Source of the DNA: Spongiibacter marinus
Lineage (GTDB): Bacteria; Pseudomonadota; Gammaproteobacteria; Pseudomonadales; Spongiibacteraceae
Direction: 5' to 3'
Length of the DNA stretch: 64,000 bases
Assembly: GCF_016906995.1 (NCBI RefSeq)
Contig: NZ_JAFBBD010000004.1
Span: 328,874-392,873, forward strand
Shown: piece after piece, positions 19,300 to 28,178 of the stretch
Layout: the number at the start of each line of letters is the position of its first letter
Position numbering within the stretch: position 1 is the stretch's first letter
Position numbers and translations under genes: made by a program
Notes under the pieces: model-generated
What the model was told of the DNA's origin: nothing
Database searches by the model: none
The model's input: the letters and a program-made list of their open reading frames with translations, nothing else

Positions 19300-19951
19300 T
19301 CACCCCCATCGATGCCCGCAAGGTCTGTGCACGCTTGGCTGCCACAGTCGCTCGCTCGCGAATGGCCGGCCAGTTTTCCTCTGCCTGAAGCGCTGGCGGC
19401 GCGATCCACGACCCTCCCATACAGGCCACTGATGGCAGGGCCAGGTAGTCCGCCATATTGTCCAGACTGACACCGCCCGTTGGACAAAAACGCATCATTG
19501 GCAGCGGCCCGGCAAGCGCCTGCAAAACCTTCGCTCCGCCCATCGCCTCGGCGGGGAAAAACTTCACAAGATCTATGCCCTGCTCCAGACAGCGTATCGC
19601 CTCCGTCGCGGTGGCGACCCCAGGCATATAGGGCAAGTCACTGTCGGCACAGCAAGCCATCAACGCCTCGGTCGCGCCGGGCGTAACAAGAAACTCACTC
19701 CCCGCCGCGCGCGCCCGCTTTACATCGTGCGCGTTCAACAGCGTTCCGGCACCAACGCACACGCCGTCGACCCGCTGTCGAATCACATCTATCGCTTCCA
19801 GCGCCGCCGATGTTCGCAGCGTCACTTCCAGTACCGGCAGGCCACCATCACGCAAGGCGATAGCCAACGGCTCTGCGTATTCCGGGCGGGGCACGCTCAA
19901 TACCGGAATAATCGGCGCGCGGCTGACAATCTGCATCATTGTGTTACTCAT
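19289..19951 (-). CDS. eda: KDPG aldolase (2-dehydro-3-deoxy-phosphogluconate aldolase)
   Basis: It cleaves KDPG to pyruvate and glyceraldehyde 3-phosphate. The 220-residue class I aldolase has VLEVTLRTSAALEAI, GAGTLLNAHDVKRA and FLVTPGAT, and the Schiff-base lysine in LVKFFPAE, followed by FCPTGGV. It overlaps both neighbours (8 bp with edd, 11 bp with zwf), consistent with a single tightly coupled operon. Confidence 0.96.
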   Translation of the reverse strand: MSNTMMQIVSRAPIIPVLSVPRPEYAEPLAIALRDGGLPVLEVTLRTSAALEAIDVIRQRVDGVCVGAGTLLNAHDVKRARAAGSEFLVTPGATEALMACCADSDLPYMPGVATATEAIRCLEQGIDLVKFFPAEAMGGAKVLQALAGPLPMMRFCPTGGVSLDNMADYLALPSVACMGGSWIAPPALQAEENWPAIRERATVAAKRAQTLRASMGVNGE

Positions 19952-21782
19952 GGCTACGCCCCTCTTCGCTTGTAAATAGCACCGAGGCTCCCATTTCCGC
20001 GCTGGTCACCTGCTGGCGTACCCCGGCAAACATTTCCCGGCCGACCCCGTCCGTCGCCACCGTAGATGCCAGCGGCGTACGCGAGGCCCACTCGTGCTCG
20101 TCGACCAGGCAATTCAATTCGCCTGCGTCGGCATCGATGACGACCTCATCGCCATCGCGCAGCCGCGCAATCGCTCCACCGGCTGCCGCTTCGGGCGAAA
20201 GGTGAATCGCAGCTGGCACCTTGCCCGAGGCGCCAGACATCCTGCCGTCGGTAAGCAACGCCACGCGGTGACCGCGGTCCTGCAAAACGCCAAGCAGCGG
20301 CGTGAGTTTGTGCAATTCAGGCATACCATTGGAACGTGGCCCTTGATAAGGCAGCACGACCACACAGTCTTTGTCTAATTCCCCGGCACGAAAGCGGCTT
20401 TGCAAGTCATCCTGGCTTTGAATAACCAGCGCCGGCGCGCGAATCTTGCGCCGTGAAGAGGGTACCGCTGACACTTTGATTAACGCGCGCCCGAGATTCC
20501 CTGTTACCAGCCTGAGCCCGCCCTCGGCATCGAATGGCGAACTCATCGACGCAATAACGTCGGTGTCCAAGCTTTTCTCGGCAGCCTGCCGCCAGCGCAG
20601 CTCGCCCTGTTCCAGGTAGGGCTCACATACATAATCGCTCAGCGTCTCCGCCCACATCGTTCTGGCATCGCCATGCAATAAGCCGGCGTTTAACAGCTCA
20701 GAGAACAGCAGCCCGCTGCCCCCCGCGGCGTGAAAATGATTGATATCCGCCTCACCGTTTGGGTAGGCGCGCACCAACAGCGGGACAAGCCGCGACAGCG
20801 CATCCAAGTCATCCCAATTCACTAACACGCCGGCCGCTCGCGCTATCGCCGGTATATGTATGCCGTGATTGGTCGATCCACCAGAGGCGAGTAAAACCAC
20901 CATGGCATTAACGATCGAGCGCTCATCAATCACCTCGGCCAGCGGGCGGCATCGCGGGCCAGCGCGGCTTATTTTGCAGATATGCTGAGCGGCCTCGCCG
21001 GTAAGCGCTTCGCGCAGCGCCGACCCCGGGTTGACGAAAGACCCGCCCGGCAATTGCAAGCCAAGGGCCTCAAGTATTAGCTGGTTACTATTGGCAGTAC
21101 CGTAAAAGGTGCAGGTGCCGGCGCTGTGATAAGACGCAGCCTCGGCGTCGAGCAGGGCCTCGCGATCTATTTTGCCCTCGGCAAATAACTGGCGAACGCG
21201 CTGCTTCTCGCTATTTGGAATACCGCTGGGCATCGGGCCAGCCGGAATAAACAGGGTCGGCAAATGGCCAAAATGCAAGGCACCGATAAGCATACCGGGG
21301 ACAATTTTGTCGCAAATGCCCAGGCACAATACGGCGTCAAACATCTGATGGGAAAGCGCCACCGCCGTTGCCTGGGCAATCACATCACGACTGAACAAGC
21401 TCAGTTCCATGCCCGCCTGCCCCTGGGTGACACCGTCACACATCGCCGGCACACCACCGGCCACCTGGGCGGTGCAACCGAGCTCTCGAACGTAGTTTTT
21501 TATGCGCTCTGGGTAATCGCGAAAGGGTTGGTGAGCCGACAACATATCGTTGTAGGCCGTGACAATACCGACATTGGCCGACTCCATCAGCCGAATGCGC
21601 GCTTTGTCAGTACTGTCGCAGGCGGCAAAACCGTGGGCAAGGTTGCCACAACTGAGCTGCTGGCGATCGGGCTGTTGCCCCCCTGTCCGACGCTGACGAC
21701 TCAGGTACGCTGCACGGCAATCGCGACTGCGGTGTGCAATCGCATCAGTAATGCGCAGCAATTCCGGGTGTATGGAAACCAT
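19944..21782 (-). CDS. edd: Phosphogluconate dehydratase
   Basis: This [4Fe-4S] enzyme of the IlvD/Edd family dehydrates 6-phosphogluconate to KDPG. The 612-residue protein carries NVGIVTAYNDMLSAHQP, CDGVTQGQAGMELSL, LCLGICDKIVPGMLIGAL and, C-terminally, LTDGRMSGASGKVPAAIHLSPEA. Cluster-ligand cysteines lie in the first motifs. AGGAGAGG precedes the ATG at 21782. It is the first gene of the edd-eda-zwf-pgl operon; a palindromic operator-like site lies in its leader. Confidence 0.97.
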   Translation of the reverse strand: MVSIHPELLRITDAIAHRSRDCRAAYLSRQRRTGGQQPDRQQLSCGNLAHGFAACDSTDKARIRLMESANVGIVTAYNDMLSAHQPFRDYPERIKNYVRELGCTAQVAGGVPAMCDGVTQGQAGMELSLFSRDVIAQATAVALSHQMFDAVLCLGICDKIVPGMLIGALHFGHLPTLFIPAGPMPSGIPNSEKQRVRQLFAEGKIDREALLDAEAASYHSAGTCTFYGTANSNQLILEALGLQLPGGSFVNPGSALREALTGEAAQHICKISRAGPRCRPLAEVIDERSIVNAMVVLLASGGSTNHGIHIPAIARAAGVLVNWDDLDALSRLVPLLVRAYPNGEADINHFHAAGGSGLLFSELLNAGLLHGDARTMWAETLSDYVCEPYLEQGELRWRQAAEKSLDTDVIASMSSPFDAEGGLRLVTGNLGRALIKVSAVPSSRRKIRAPALVIQSQDDLQSRFRAGELDKDCVVVLPYQGPRSNGMPELHKLTPLLGVLQDRGHRVALLTDGRMSGASGKVPAAIHLSPEAAAGGAIARLRDGDEVVIDADAGELNCLVDEHEWASRTPLASTVATDGVGREMFAGVRQQVTSAEMGASVLFTSEEGRSHE

Positions 21783-21822
21783 TGCGGCCTCTCCTGTGGC
21801 GCTGGCAAGCGCCCGGCACAGC

Positions 21823-21874
21823 GTATCAAAAGCCCGTTGATACGGGCCGAACAGCCAGCTGTCTATTCACTATA
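21823..21874 (-). promoter_or_regulatory. Candidate edd promoter -10 and palindromic operator
   Basis: On the minus strand a TATAGT hexamer (21869-21874) is followed about 25 bp downstream by a perfect inverted repeat GTATCAA-N7-TTGATAC (21823-21843). Position relative to the -10 suits a repressor site. It does not match the HexR consensus known to me, so the regulator is unknown; a clear -35 was not found. Confidence 0.4.
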
Positions 21875-21950
21875 GATGCCATGCGAGAAGCATACCAGCC
21901 CCAATATTCGGGCCTGCAGGAGAGCAGCAATACCTATGACTCCGGCGTGC

Positions 21951-23090
21951 TTAGGTCAATACGCCTTCCGCTCGCAACGCCGCCAATTGCGCCCGATCAT
22001 AACCGGCCTCGGCCAGTACTTCGTCGGTGTGCTGCCCTTGGCGCGGCGCTGGCTGGGGGACCTCAGGGCGGGAGCGGCTAAACTTCGGTGCAGGACCGGG
22101 CTGAACATGGCCGCCGACCTCGACAAAACTTTCCCTGGCTTTATTGTGAGGGTGCAGCGGGGCCTCGCGCATCGATAATACCGGCGCGACACAGGCATCT
22201 GTGCCCTCCAATAGTTCACACCAGGCATCGCGCGTACGCGTCTTGAACACCGCCGCCAGTTTTTCCTTCAGTTCCGGCCAGCGGGCCACATCAAACTGAC
22301 CGCCAAAGGTATCCTCGTCCAGGCCGATCTTTTCTTTGAACAGTTGATAGAACTGTGGCTCGATGGGCCCCACCGACAGATATTTACCATCTTGGGTTTC
22401 ATACACCTCATAGAAATGCGCCCCAGTATCCAGCACATTCACGCCGCGCTCGTCCTGCCAGTTGAAGGCCTCGGTATTCAAATAGCTGTACATCATATGC
22501 ATCAGCGCCGCGGAGCCCTCAACCATCGACACATCCACCACTTGGCCAGCACCGCTGCGCTGTGCTTCGAGCATGGCCGACACCACGCCAAACGCCAAAA
22601 ACATGCCGCCGCCACCAAAGTCGCCTACAAGGTTTAAGGGGGGGACCGGTTTGTCACCCGCACGACCAATCCCGTGCAGGGCGCCGGATAAAGAAATGTA
22701 ATTGATATCGTGGCCAGCTGCCTGAGAGAGAGGCCCGGTCTGCCCCCAGCCCGTCATGCGGCCGTATACCAGCTTGGGGTTGCGAGCCATACACTCCTCG
22801 GGGCCGATACCCAAGCGCTCGGCGACACCGGGGCGAAAGCCTTCAATTAAGGCATCGGCCGTTTCACATAAATTCAGCAGGGCCTCAACCGCCCGCGGAT
22901 CTTTCAGATTCAAGGCGATCGATTTTTTGCCCCGCTCGCTAATGCTGTTTTGAGGCTGGACGCCTTCAGCCAATGACCGTCGCGTAACCGAGATAACTTC
23001 AGCCCCCATGTCGGCAAACATCATCCCCGCGAAGGGGGCAGGCCCTAAACCTTCTATCTCGATAATACGCAGCCCGTGAAGCGGTCCCAT
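21951..23090 (-). CDS. CoA-transferase family III protein, alpha-methylacyl-CoA racemase-like
   Basis: This 379-residue protein of the CaiB/BaiF fold has [22 protein letters not shown] at the start and the racemase-type block [21 protein letters not shown] followed by [11 protein letters not shown]. These features point to alpha-methylacyl-CoA racemase rather than a plain CoA transferase. Racemases invert the methyl branch of 2-methylacyl-CoAs, needed for beta-oxidation of branched or sterol side chains. The ATG at 23090 follows AGGGATAAC. A TetR gene with its own terminator lies just upstream on the same strand. Confidence 0.85.
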   Translation of the reverse strand: MGPLHGLRIIEIEGLGPAPFAGMMFADMGAEVISVTRRSLAEGVQPQNSISERGKKSIALNLKDPRAVEALLNLCETADALIEGFRPGVAERLGIGPEECMARNPKLVYGRMTGWGQTGPLSQAAGHDINYISLSGALHGIGRAGDKPVPPLNLVGDFGGGGMFLAFGVVSAMLEAQRSGAGQVVDVSMVEGSAALMHMMYSYLNTEAFNWQDERGVNVLDTGAHFYEVYETQDGKYLSVGPIEPQFYQLFKEKIGLDEDTFGGQFDVARWPELKEKLAAVFKTRTRDAWCELLEGTDACVAPVLSMREAPLHPHNKARESFVEVGGHVQPGPAPKFSRSRPEVPQPAPRQGQHTDEVLAEAGYDRAQLAALRAEGVLT

Positions 23091-23130
23091 TGTTATCCCT
23101 CTTAGTATGTGAAACACGTAACGAGCCACC

Positions 23131-23154
23131 AATAAAAAGGCGGCTAAAGCCGCC
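23131..23154 (-). terminator. Intrinsic terminator after the TetR gene
   Basis: On the minus strand a GGCGGC/GCCGCC stem with a TTTA loop is followed by TTTTTATT. It lies 36 bp past the TetR stop and separates that gene from the racemase-like gene. Confidence 0.8.
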
Positions 23155-23189
23155 CATTATTGCCCCATTTCCACTGCCCTGCCAACACA

Positions 23190-23789
23190 TCATGCGACGA
23201 GCATACGGTGCACACTGTCGATAGTTGCCTTAGCCGTGGCGGCCTCGCCACCGTCTCTCTCGGGAGAGTACGAACAGCCAAAGCGCTGAGAAATGGTGTC
23301 TAATGCATTGTGCAGCGCCGCGCCAAGCAACAAGTAGGCAATGGCGCGAGCATTCACCTGTCGGGCAATGCGCCCATCCTCCTGCAGACGCTGCAGGCGC
23401 TGACACAGCGCATAGTGGACAAGGAAAAGATTATCGGTGGGTGCACCGCCGTTGTTATCGCGATGACTACCCGTCCAAAACGAGGCCGTCAGCGGCGCGC
23501 CGGTAATATAAAATCGCTCAGCATGGTGATAAACCAACTCCAGCCACTGGCGCAGATCTTCGGTGGATCCATGCTCAACACAGTCTTTTGCTTCCACCAG
23601 CTCCGGTAGACGTTCGTTGATCAGCGCCCGCAACATCCCGGCTTTATCACCAAAATTATTGAATACGCTGGCTTCTGTGGTACCCGCTTTTGCAGCAACG
23701 CCGCGCGTGGTCAGCGCTCCCGCCCCCTCATCGCGCAGTAGCATATAGGCCGCGTCCAGCAGCCTTTCTCTTACTCTAGGTCTAGCCAC
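23190..23789 (-). CDS. TetR-family transcriptional regulator
   Basis: The 199-residue protein has an N-terminal TetR helix-turn-helix at about 8-50 (LLDAAYMLLRDEGAGALTTR and VAAKAGTTEASVFNNFGDKAG). A divergent ligand-binding domain follows. It is divergent from the crotonase gene and precedes the racemase-like gene, so regulation of acyl-CoA metabolism genes on either side is a reasonable guess. The shared upstream region of about 117 bp shows no obvious perfect palindrome. Confidence 0.9.
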   Translation of the reverse strand: MARPRVRERLLDAAYMLLRDEGAGALTTRGVAAKAGTTEASVFNNFGDKAGMLRALINERLPELVEAKDCVEHGSTEDLRQWLELVYHHAERFYITGAPLTASFWTGSHRDNNGGAPTDNLFLVHYALCQRLQRLQEDGRIARQVNARAIAYLLLGAALHNALDTISQRFGCSYSPERDGGEAATAKATIDSVHRMLVA

Positions 23790-23906
23790 CTTTAATCACT
23801 CCATTGATATAGGCTGGCGTTATTACACCCGAGCCATCGCGCAATGTACAAGTCGCTGCGCTAATATCTGGCTGAAATTTCAATAAAAATGCAGGAAACC
23901 GCCAAT

Positions 23907-24695
23907 ATGAGTATTACCGCGCCCGTTTCATCTCACACTGATGGAGATATTTGCCACATCCGTATACGGCGACCCGCCCACCGCAATGCGGTAGATGGTC
24001 CTACTGCCAGAGCCCTGGCCCTGGCAATGCGCAATTTCGACAATGACCCCGAGAGCAAAGTGGCAATTCTCAGCGGCGAAGGCAGCCACTTTTGTGCCGG
24101 AGCGGACCTGAAAGCCTTCTCCAGTGAGGACCCTGAGCGGTACAACCCATTAGACGACGACGGCGACGGCCCTATGGGCCCCAGTCGCATGCAGCTACAA
24201 AAACCCGTAATCGCCGCCATTGATGGCTATTGCGTGGCGGGTGGCCTGGAGCTGGCCCTGTGGTGTGACCTGAGAGTCGCCACCGAGGACGCCATATTCG
24301 GGGTGTTCTGCCGACGGTTCGGCGTGCCGCTCATTGACGGGGGCACCGTTAGACTGCCACGACTGATTGGCCACAGCCGCGCAATGGACATGATTTTAAC
24401 CGGAAGGCCTGTCGATGCTAATGAGGCGCTGGCCTTCGGCTTGGCCAATCGGGTTGTCCCAAAAAATCAGCTGTTAGACAGTGCCAAGGCACTGGCGCAA
24501 CAAATCGCTCAAACTCCCCAGCAATGCATGCGTAACGACCGTCGCAGCGCTTTAGAGCAGTGGAGCATGGCCGAAACTGACGCGCTGAAAAATGAATTTG
24601 CACTGGGGAAAGCCAGCTTAGCGGCCGGTGAAGCACTGAGCGGCGCAAAGGCTTTTAGTCAGGGTGCGGGTCGCCACGGTCAGTCACGAGAGTGA
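23907..24695 (+). CDS. Enoyl-CoA hydratase/isomerase (crotonase) family protein
   Basis: A 262-residue crotonase. The oxyanion-hole segment is SHFCAGADLKAF and the second is GYCVAGGLELALWCDLRVA. In the second active-site region the protein reads PLIDGGTVRLPRLIG, the usual place of the catalytic acids. The ATG at 23907 has AGGA about 10 bp upstream; an ATG 18 bp earlier lacks any ribosome site. The 3' end overlaps the convergent MOSC gene by 12 bp. The substrate is unknown; context with a racemase suggests branched acyl-CoA metabolism. Confidence 0.88.
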   Translation: MSITAPVSSHTDGDICHIRIRRPAHRNAVDGPTARALALAMRNFDNDPESKVAILSGEGSHFCAGADLKAFSSEDPERYNPLDDDGDGPMGPSRMQLQKPVIAAIDGYCVAGGLELALWCDLRVATEDAIFGVFCRRFGVPLIDGGTVRLPRLIGHSRAMDMILTGRPVDANEALAFGLANRVVPKNQLLDSAKALAQQIAQTPQQCMRNDRRSALEQWSMAETDALKNEFALGKASLAAGEALSGAKAFSQGAGRHGQSRE

Positions 24696-25205
24696 GCTCG
24701 GCAAGGCGGACTCAGGCAGCGGCACTAATGCATCGCCCACAGCAACGCGACCGCCACGCACCACCCGCAGGCAAAGACCTCCGTAGCCGAGCATGGCCAC
24801 TACGGCGCCGTCTCCTAAGGCCTGTTCCATCCGCGAGCAGGGCTGGCAAAGGGCATTGGCTTGGAAAATTGCCTCGCCAATTTGAAAATACTGATACCGC
24901 AGAGCATTGAGATTGATACCTGAGACAACCAAGTTGCGGCGCAGCAGGGCCGGGTCGACACTGTCTCTCCCCAAATGCGCTGCGATACTACGCATAAATT
25001 CTCGGCTGATTAGTGACACCTGGCGACCGGAACCGGCGCGGCCGCGCAAACGGCGGTCGCCCTGTAAGCCCATGCCCTCAAGCGCCTGGCACTGTTCCAC
25101 CACGACCATCGGTGCCTTGCGCTCCGGGCGCACGCCGATCCACTCCAAGCGCCCCTGCGGAAGGTCGGCCAAGTATCGAGATAACAACCGTCCCTGCGCG
25201 TTCAT
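24684..25205 (-). CDS. MOSC-domain protein
   Basis: The 173-residue single-domain protein has the beta-barrel MOSC pattern, including GDRRLRGRAGSGRQVSLIS, RRNLVVSGINLNAL and the conserved cysteine motif LCQPCSRMEQALGDGA. MOSC proteins handle sulfur or molybdenum-cofactor chemistry, for example sulfur transfer from C-terminal cysteines. It is the last gene of a six-gene operon; its ATG overlaps the stop of the desaturase-like gene by 4 bp (ATGA). Confidence 0.85.
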   Translation of the reverse strand: MNAQGRLLSRYLADLPQGRLEWIGVRPERKAPMVVVEQCQALEGMGLQGDRRLRGRAGSGRQVSLISREFMRSIAAHLGRDSVDPALLRRNLVVSGINLNALRYQYFQIGEAIFQANALCQPCSRMEQALGDGAVVAMLGYGGLCLRVVRGGRVAVGDALVPLPESALPSSLS

Positions 25206-26005
25206 GTGTTACTCCTCGGCCCATTACTTTCCCGACGAAACGGCAGAATAAGCAGCGCGAGCAACTGCCCCGCCCGCTGCTGCGCGCCGGGCAGACCCAA
25301 ACGCACCGCCGCATCCCCCTCTCGGGCGTGCGCCCGAAAACTCCCAAACAACCGGTCCCACCAGGGCACGCTAAAACCGAAATTACTGTTGGTTTCCTCA
25401 ACGCGCTGAGAATGGTGAATGCGGTGCAGAGTGGGCGTTATCAATACCCGGCGCAGGCTGTGTTCCAACGTGTTGGGTAGGGCGATATTGCTGTGGTTGA
25501 ACATAGAGCAGGCATTTAGCACCACCTCAAAGATCAGCACAGCCAAGGCCGGAGCGCCAAGCGCCACAATGAAAACGCTTTTTATCACCATGGAAAGCAG
25601 CAGCTCGATGGGGTGAAACCGCAGCCCGGTTGTCACATCCAAGGCCGTATCGGCGTGGTGAACGCTGTGCAGCCGCCACAGCCAGGGTAGACGGTGAAAC
25701 ACGCGATGCTGCCAGTATATTGCGCAGTCCAACACCGCAACGGAAATGACAATTTCAAGCAGCGCTGGCCACTCAATCTGATTCAACAGCCCCCAGGATT
25801 GCTGTTGCGCCCAGAGGGCAACCCCGGTGGCCGCCAAGGGAAAGACAACGCGCAGGGCGACACTGCCTATGGCCAACAAGCCCAGGTTCGCCAACCAGCG
25901 GCGGCGAGAGGCCTTGCGAAAGGGCTGCCACACTTCCAGCAGTGCCAGCACGATAAACAGGCTAGAAAACACCCCTAAGCGCAGCGCGCCCTCCCATTCA
26001 GCCAC
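25202..26005 (-). CDS. Sterol desaturase / fatty-acid hydroxylase family membrane protein
   Basis: A 267-residue integral membrane di-iron protein. Histidine clusters HRVFH, HSVHH and HRIHH with a further early-middle histidine match the fatty-acid hydroxylase superfamily, and several hydrophobic segments surround them. The GTG at 26005 is preferred: GGGAG lies 7 bp upstream and the gene overlaps the previous stop by 8 bp. Family members hydroxylate or desaturate lipids, sterols or carotenoids using O2. The location after two glycosyltransferase genes suggests modification of a glycosylated lipid, which is inference. Confidence 0.85.
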   Translation of the reverse strand: MAEWEGALRLGVFSSLFIVLALLEVWQPFRKASRRRWLANLGLLAIGSVALRVVFPLAATGVALWAQQQSWGLLNQIEWPALLEIVISVAVLDCAIYWQHRVFHRLPWLWRLHSVHHADTALDVTTGLRFHPIELLLSMVIKSVFIVALGAPALAVLIFEVVLNACSMFNHSNIALPNTLEHSLRRVLITPTLHRIHHSQRVEETNSNFGFSVPWWDRLFGSFRAHAREGDAAVRLGLPGAQQRAGQLLALLILPFRRESNGPRSNT

Positions 26006-26654
26006 TGACACGCTCCCTATACCTGCGCAGCGGCGGGCAGCATTCAATAAACGCCGCGGGCTGTGCTGAAATGTCCGAGGCGACGTCCAGGTCGGGCAGC
26101 GGCGTGTGCTCCTGCCAGCGCAAGCCGGCATCAGCCAAACGACGACGTGTTTGCGCAAGAACCTTGTCCGTACTCCACGCCACGCCGTCAAAGACGGCTG
26201 CACATTCCCCGGCCAAGGCCAATAGTACATAGCCGCCATCGGTAGCGGGTATCACCGCAGCGTCAACGTTTTGCAGCGCACTCTCGGCCCAGCGCAAATG
26301 TGCGGCGGTCAGCGACGGGCAATCTGTTCCAATCAAAATCACCCCGCTTGCCTCGCGAACGCCACGCGACGCCGCCCGCGCCATCCGCTGCCCCAGATCC
26401 CCTTCTCCTTGCTCGACACTGGAAAAAGCCGACAAACCGCGAAACGCTTGCCAGCATGCCGCGTCAGGCCCTGGGCTCAACTGGTACTCCACCGCCATTG
26501 TCGGTGGCAGCTGTGAGCATAGCTGCGCATTCCAGGCCAACAGCGACTCCGCCACTTTCGCCGCCGCCCTCTCCCCCAGGGCGGGAGCCAGGCGCGTTTT
26601 GGCACGACCGGGTAAGGGCGCTTTGGCGAAAACTTTGACTGCTGTGACTGTCAC
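25998..26654 (-). CDS. TIGR04282-type glycosyltransferase (DUF2064)
   Basis: The 218-residue GT-A-like protein has KVFAKAPLPGRAKTRLAPALG near the N-terminus, GVILIGTDCPSL in the middle and DGGYVLLAL later. This pattern defines the TIGR04282 family, associated by annotation with arsenosugar-type biosynthesis and similar to small nucleotidyl/glycosyl transferases. The GTG at 26654 has a very strong AAGGAGGGAGG just upstream. It lies 16 bp after the TIGR04283-type gene, its usual partner. Confidence 0.85.
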   Translation of the reverse strand: MTVTAVKVFAKAPLPGRAKTRLAPALGERAAAKVAESLLAWNAQLCSQLPPTMAVEYQLSPGPDAACWQAFRGLSAFSSVEQGEGDLGQRMARAASRGVREASGVILIGTDCPSLTAAHLRWAESALQNVDAAVIPATDGGYVLLALAGECAAVFDGVAWSTDKVLAQTRRRLADAGLRWQEHTPLPDLDVASDISAQPAAFIECCPPLRRYRERVSG

Positions 26655-26670
26655 CCCTCCCTCCTTAGCC

Positions 26671-27381
26671 TTAACCGTAATAGCGGCGCGCAATATCGTC
26701 GGCCGAACGACCCATAAAATAGGCAATTCGCAGTCGCCACATCAGCAGAATTGTCGCCCACACGCCCTTTTCATCCCAGCGCCGCCCAGAGGTAATTACC
26801 GGCTGGGATAGACAGTACGGTCGGCCCGTTCGCTTCAGTCGTCGACTGATTTCGATATCCTCCATCAGCGGCTGTTCCGGAAAACCCGACACGGCCGCAA
26901 ATACCTCTCGGTGGACAAAAATGCCCATATCACCGGTGGCGATACCGGTAATGCGTGACCGGCAGTTCATCATGCTTGCAACCACCTTTAGCATTGACGA
27001 GCGCCCGTGTATTCGCACATCAAATCGTCCCCAGCCGGGCGGCCGCTCCTCGCAGTGACGGCGCAACGCCGTTAGCGCCTCTGTGCTGAGTAGCGTATCG
27101 ATATGCAAAAATAACAACCATGCTCCACTCGCCTGCGCGGCCCCGGCATTCATTTGCCTAGCCCGGCCCGCATCACTGGCAATGACACGCAAGCCCTGCG
27201 CTTGCAAATACTCGACAGAGCCATCGCCACTGCCGCCATCGACAAACAGCCACTCTACGGCGCCGTGGCTTTGCTGCAAGCGCAAAATGGTGGGCAGCAC
27301 AGCAGGCAACAGCGCCCGCTCATTGAGCAGAGGAACGATGATCGACAGCAACGGCGGACCTTGGCAGCTGGACTCAGTCAC
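26671..27381 (-). CDS. TIGR04283-type family 2 glycosyltransferase
   Basis: A 236-residue GT2 enzyme. LSIIVPLLNERALLPAVLPT at the start, WLFVDGGSGDGS, the metal-binding region LLFLHIDTLL and the later EDIEISRRLKRTGRP are visible. It has the compact length of the TIGR04283 group. The GTG start overlaps the DUF547 stop by 8 bp. It and the following TIGR04282 gene commonly occur as a pair; acceptor and sugar donor are not known. Confidence 0.88.
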   Translation of the reverse strand: MTESSCQGPPLLSIIVPLLNERALLPAVLPTILRLQQSHGAVEWLFVDGGSGDGSVEYLQAQGLRVIASDAGRARQMNAGAAQASGAWLLFLHIDTLLSTEALTALRRHCEERPPGWGRFDVRIHGRSSMLKVVASMMNCRSRITGIATGDMGIFVHREVFAAVSGFPEQPLMEDIEISRRLKRTGRPYCLSQPVITSGRRWDEKGVWATILLMWRLRIAYFMGRSADDIARRYYG

Positions 27382-28174
27382 GCTTATTCAGCGCCCAGTT
27401 ATAATCGGTATGGCGAATGCGCAAGGCGCCACTGCGCAACTGACGTTGCTGCGCGCTGCTTAAACCGAGCGCGTTACCATAATGGGCAAGAAAATCCGGC
27501 AGCGAATTTAAGCCTCGCCAGCCCTTGGCGAAATCCTCTTCGTACCAATCAAATATTGGCGACACCCGTAACGCCCCCTTGCTCAGGCCGTTGCGCTGGC
27601 GATCTGATAAAAATCGCTGGGTCGCGGCTTCCAGCTGGCGCTCCAGTTCATCGCCTCGATAAGGCTCCCTGGCCAGCGCAGGACAGCCGATGCTGGCGCA
27701 ATTTACCGCGAAATGAATGCGAGGCTCAGCGTAACTTTCTCGAATCATTTCATGCTCCAGCTCATCGAGACTGCGACGCTTGCCAAGTAAGTCAAAGAAC
27801 GACAGCTTCCAGGGCGAGCGAAACCAACCACCAATCTCTCGAATGGAATCGATGCCGGGGTAATGGCGCAAAATCAGCTCCACTGTCCAGGCGTTATAGG
27901 CATTGATCAAAAAAGCCAACTGCCGCGCTTCTGACCAGCGATCAAATTCCGCCGGCGACACCGCAGATAACGTTTCGAGGTAACGCGCAAGCACGGCACG
28001 GTCTTTGGCAAAGCTGCTGTAATCGACCGTTGTCGCGTAGCCACCCTCAGCCACATAGACATGCTTGGACAACAGGCTTTGCCAGAGCGCGTGCTGATCG
28101 TCAGCCCGAGAAAACTGCGCAACAATCGCCAATACCACAAAACCAAGCGTCCGCCACCAAACTGACTTCGCCAC
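27374..28174 (-). CDS. DUF547 protein, exported
   Basis: The 266-residue protein starts with a GTG at 28174 preceded by GGGGG at good spacing. A signal peptide (VAKSVWWRTLGFVVLAIVAQFSRA) is followed by the DUF547 domain with FLINAYNAWTVELILRHYP, FAVNCASIGCPAL and SPIFDWYEEDFAKGW. The conserved Asn-Ala-Tyr-Asn and Cys/His-containing motifs suggest a papain-like or transglutaminase-like fold, but no activity is established. It sits 4 bp after the fused flavoprotein gene. Confidence 0.85.
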   Translation of the reverse strand: MAKSVWWRTLGFVVLAIVAQFSRADDQHALWQSLLSKHVYVAEGGYATTVDYSSFAKDRAVLARYLETLSAVSPAEFDRWSEARQLAFLINAYNAWTVELILRHYPGIDSIREIGGWFRSPWKLSFFDLLGKRRSLDELEHEMIRESYAEPRIHFAVNCASIGCPALAREPYRGDELERQLEAATQRFLSDRQRNGLSKGALRVSPIFDWYEEDFAKGWRGLNSLPDFLAHYGNALGLSSAQQRQLRSGALRIRHTDYNWALNKRD

Positions 28175-28178
28175 GCGA

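Noticed and set aside
25998..27381. Arsenosugar biosynthesis
   Set aside because: Only the family names of the two transferases point that way; no arsS, arsM or other arsenic gene is nearby.
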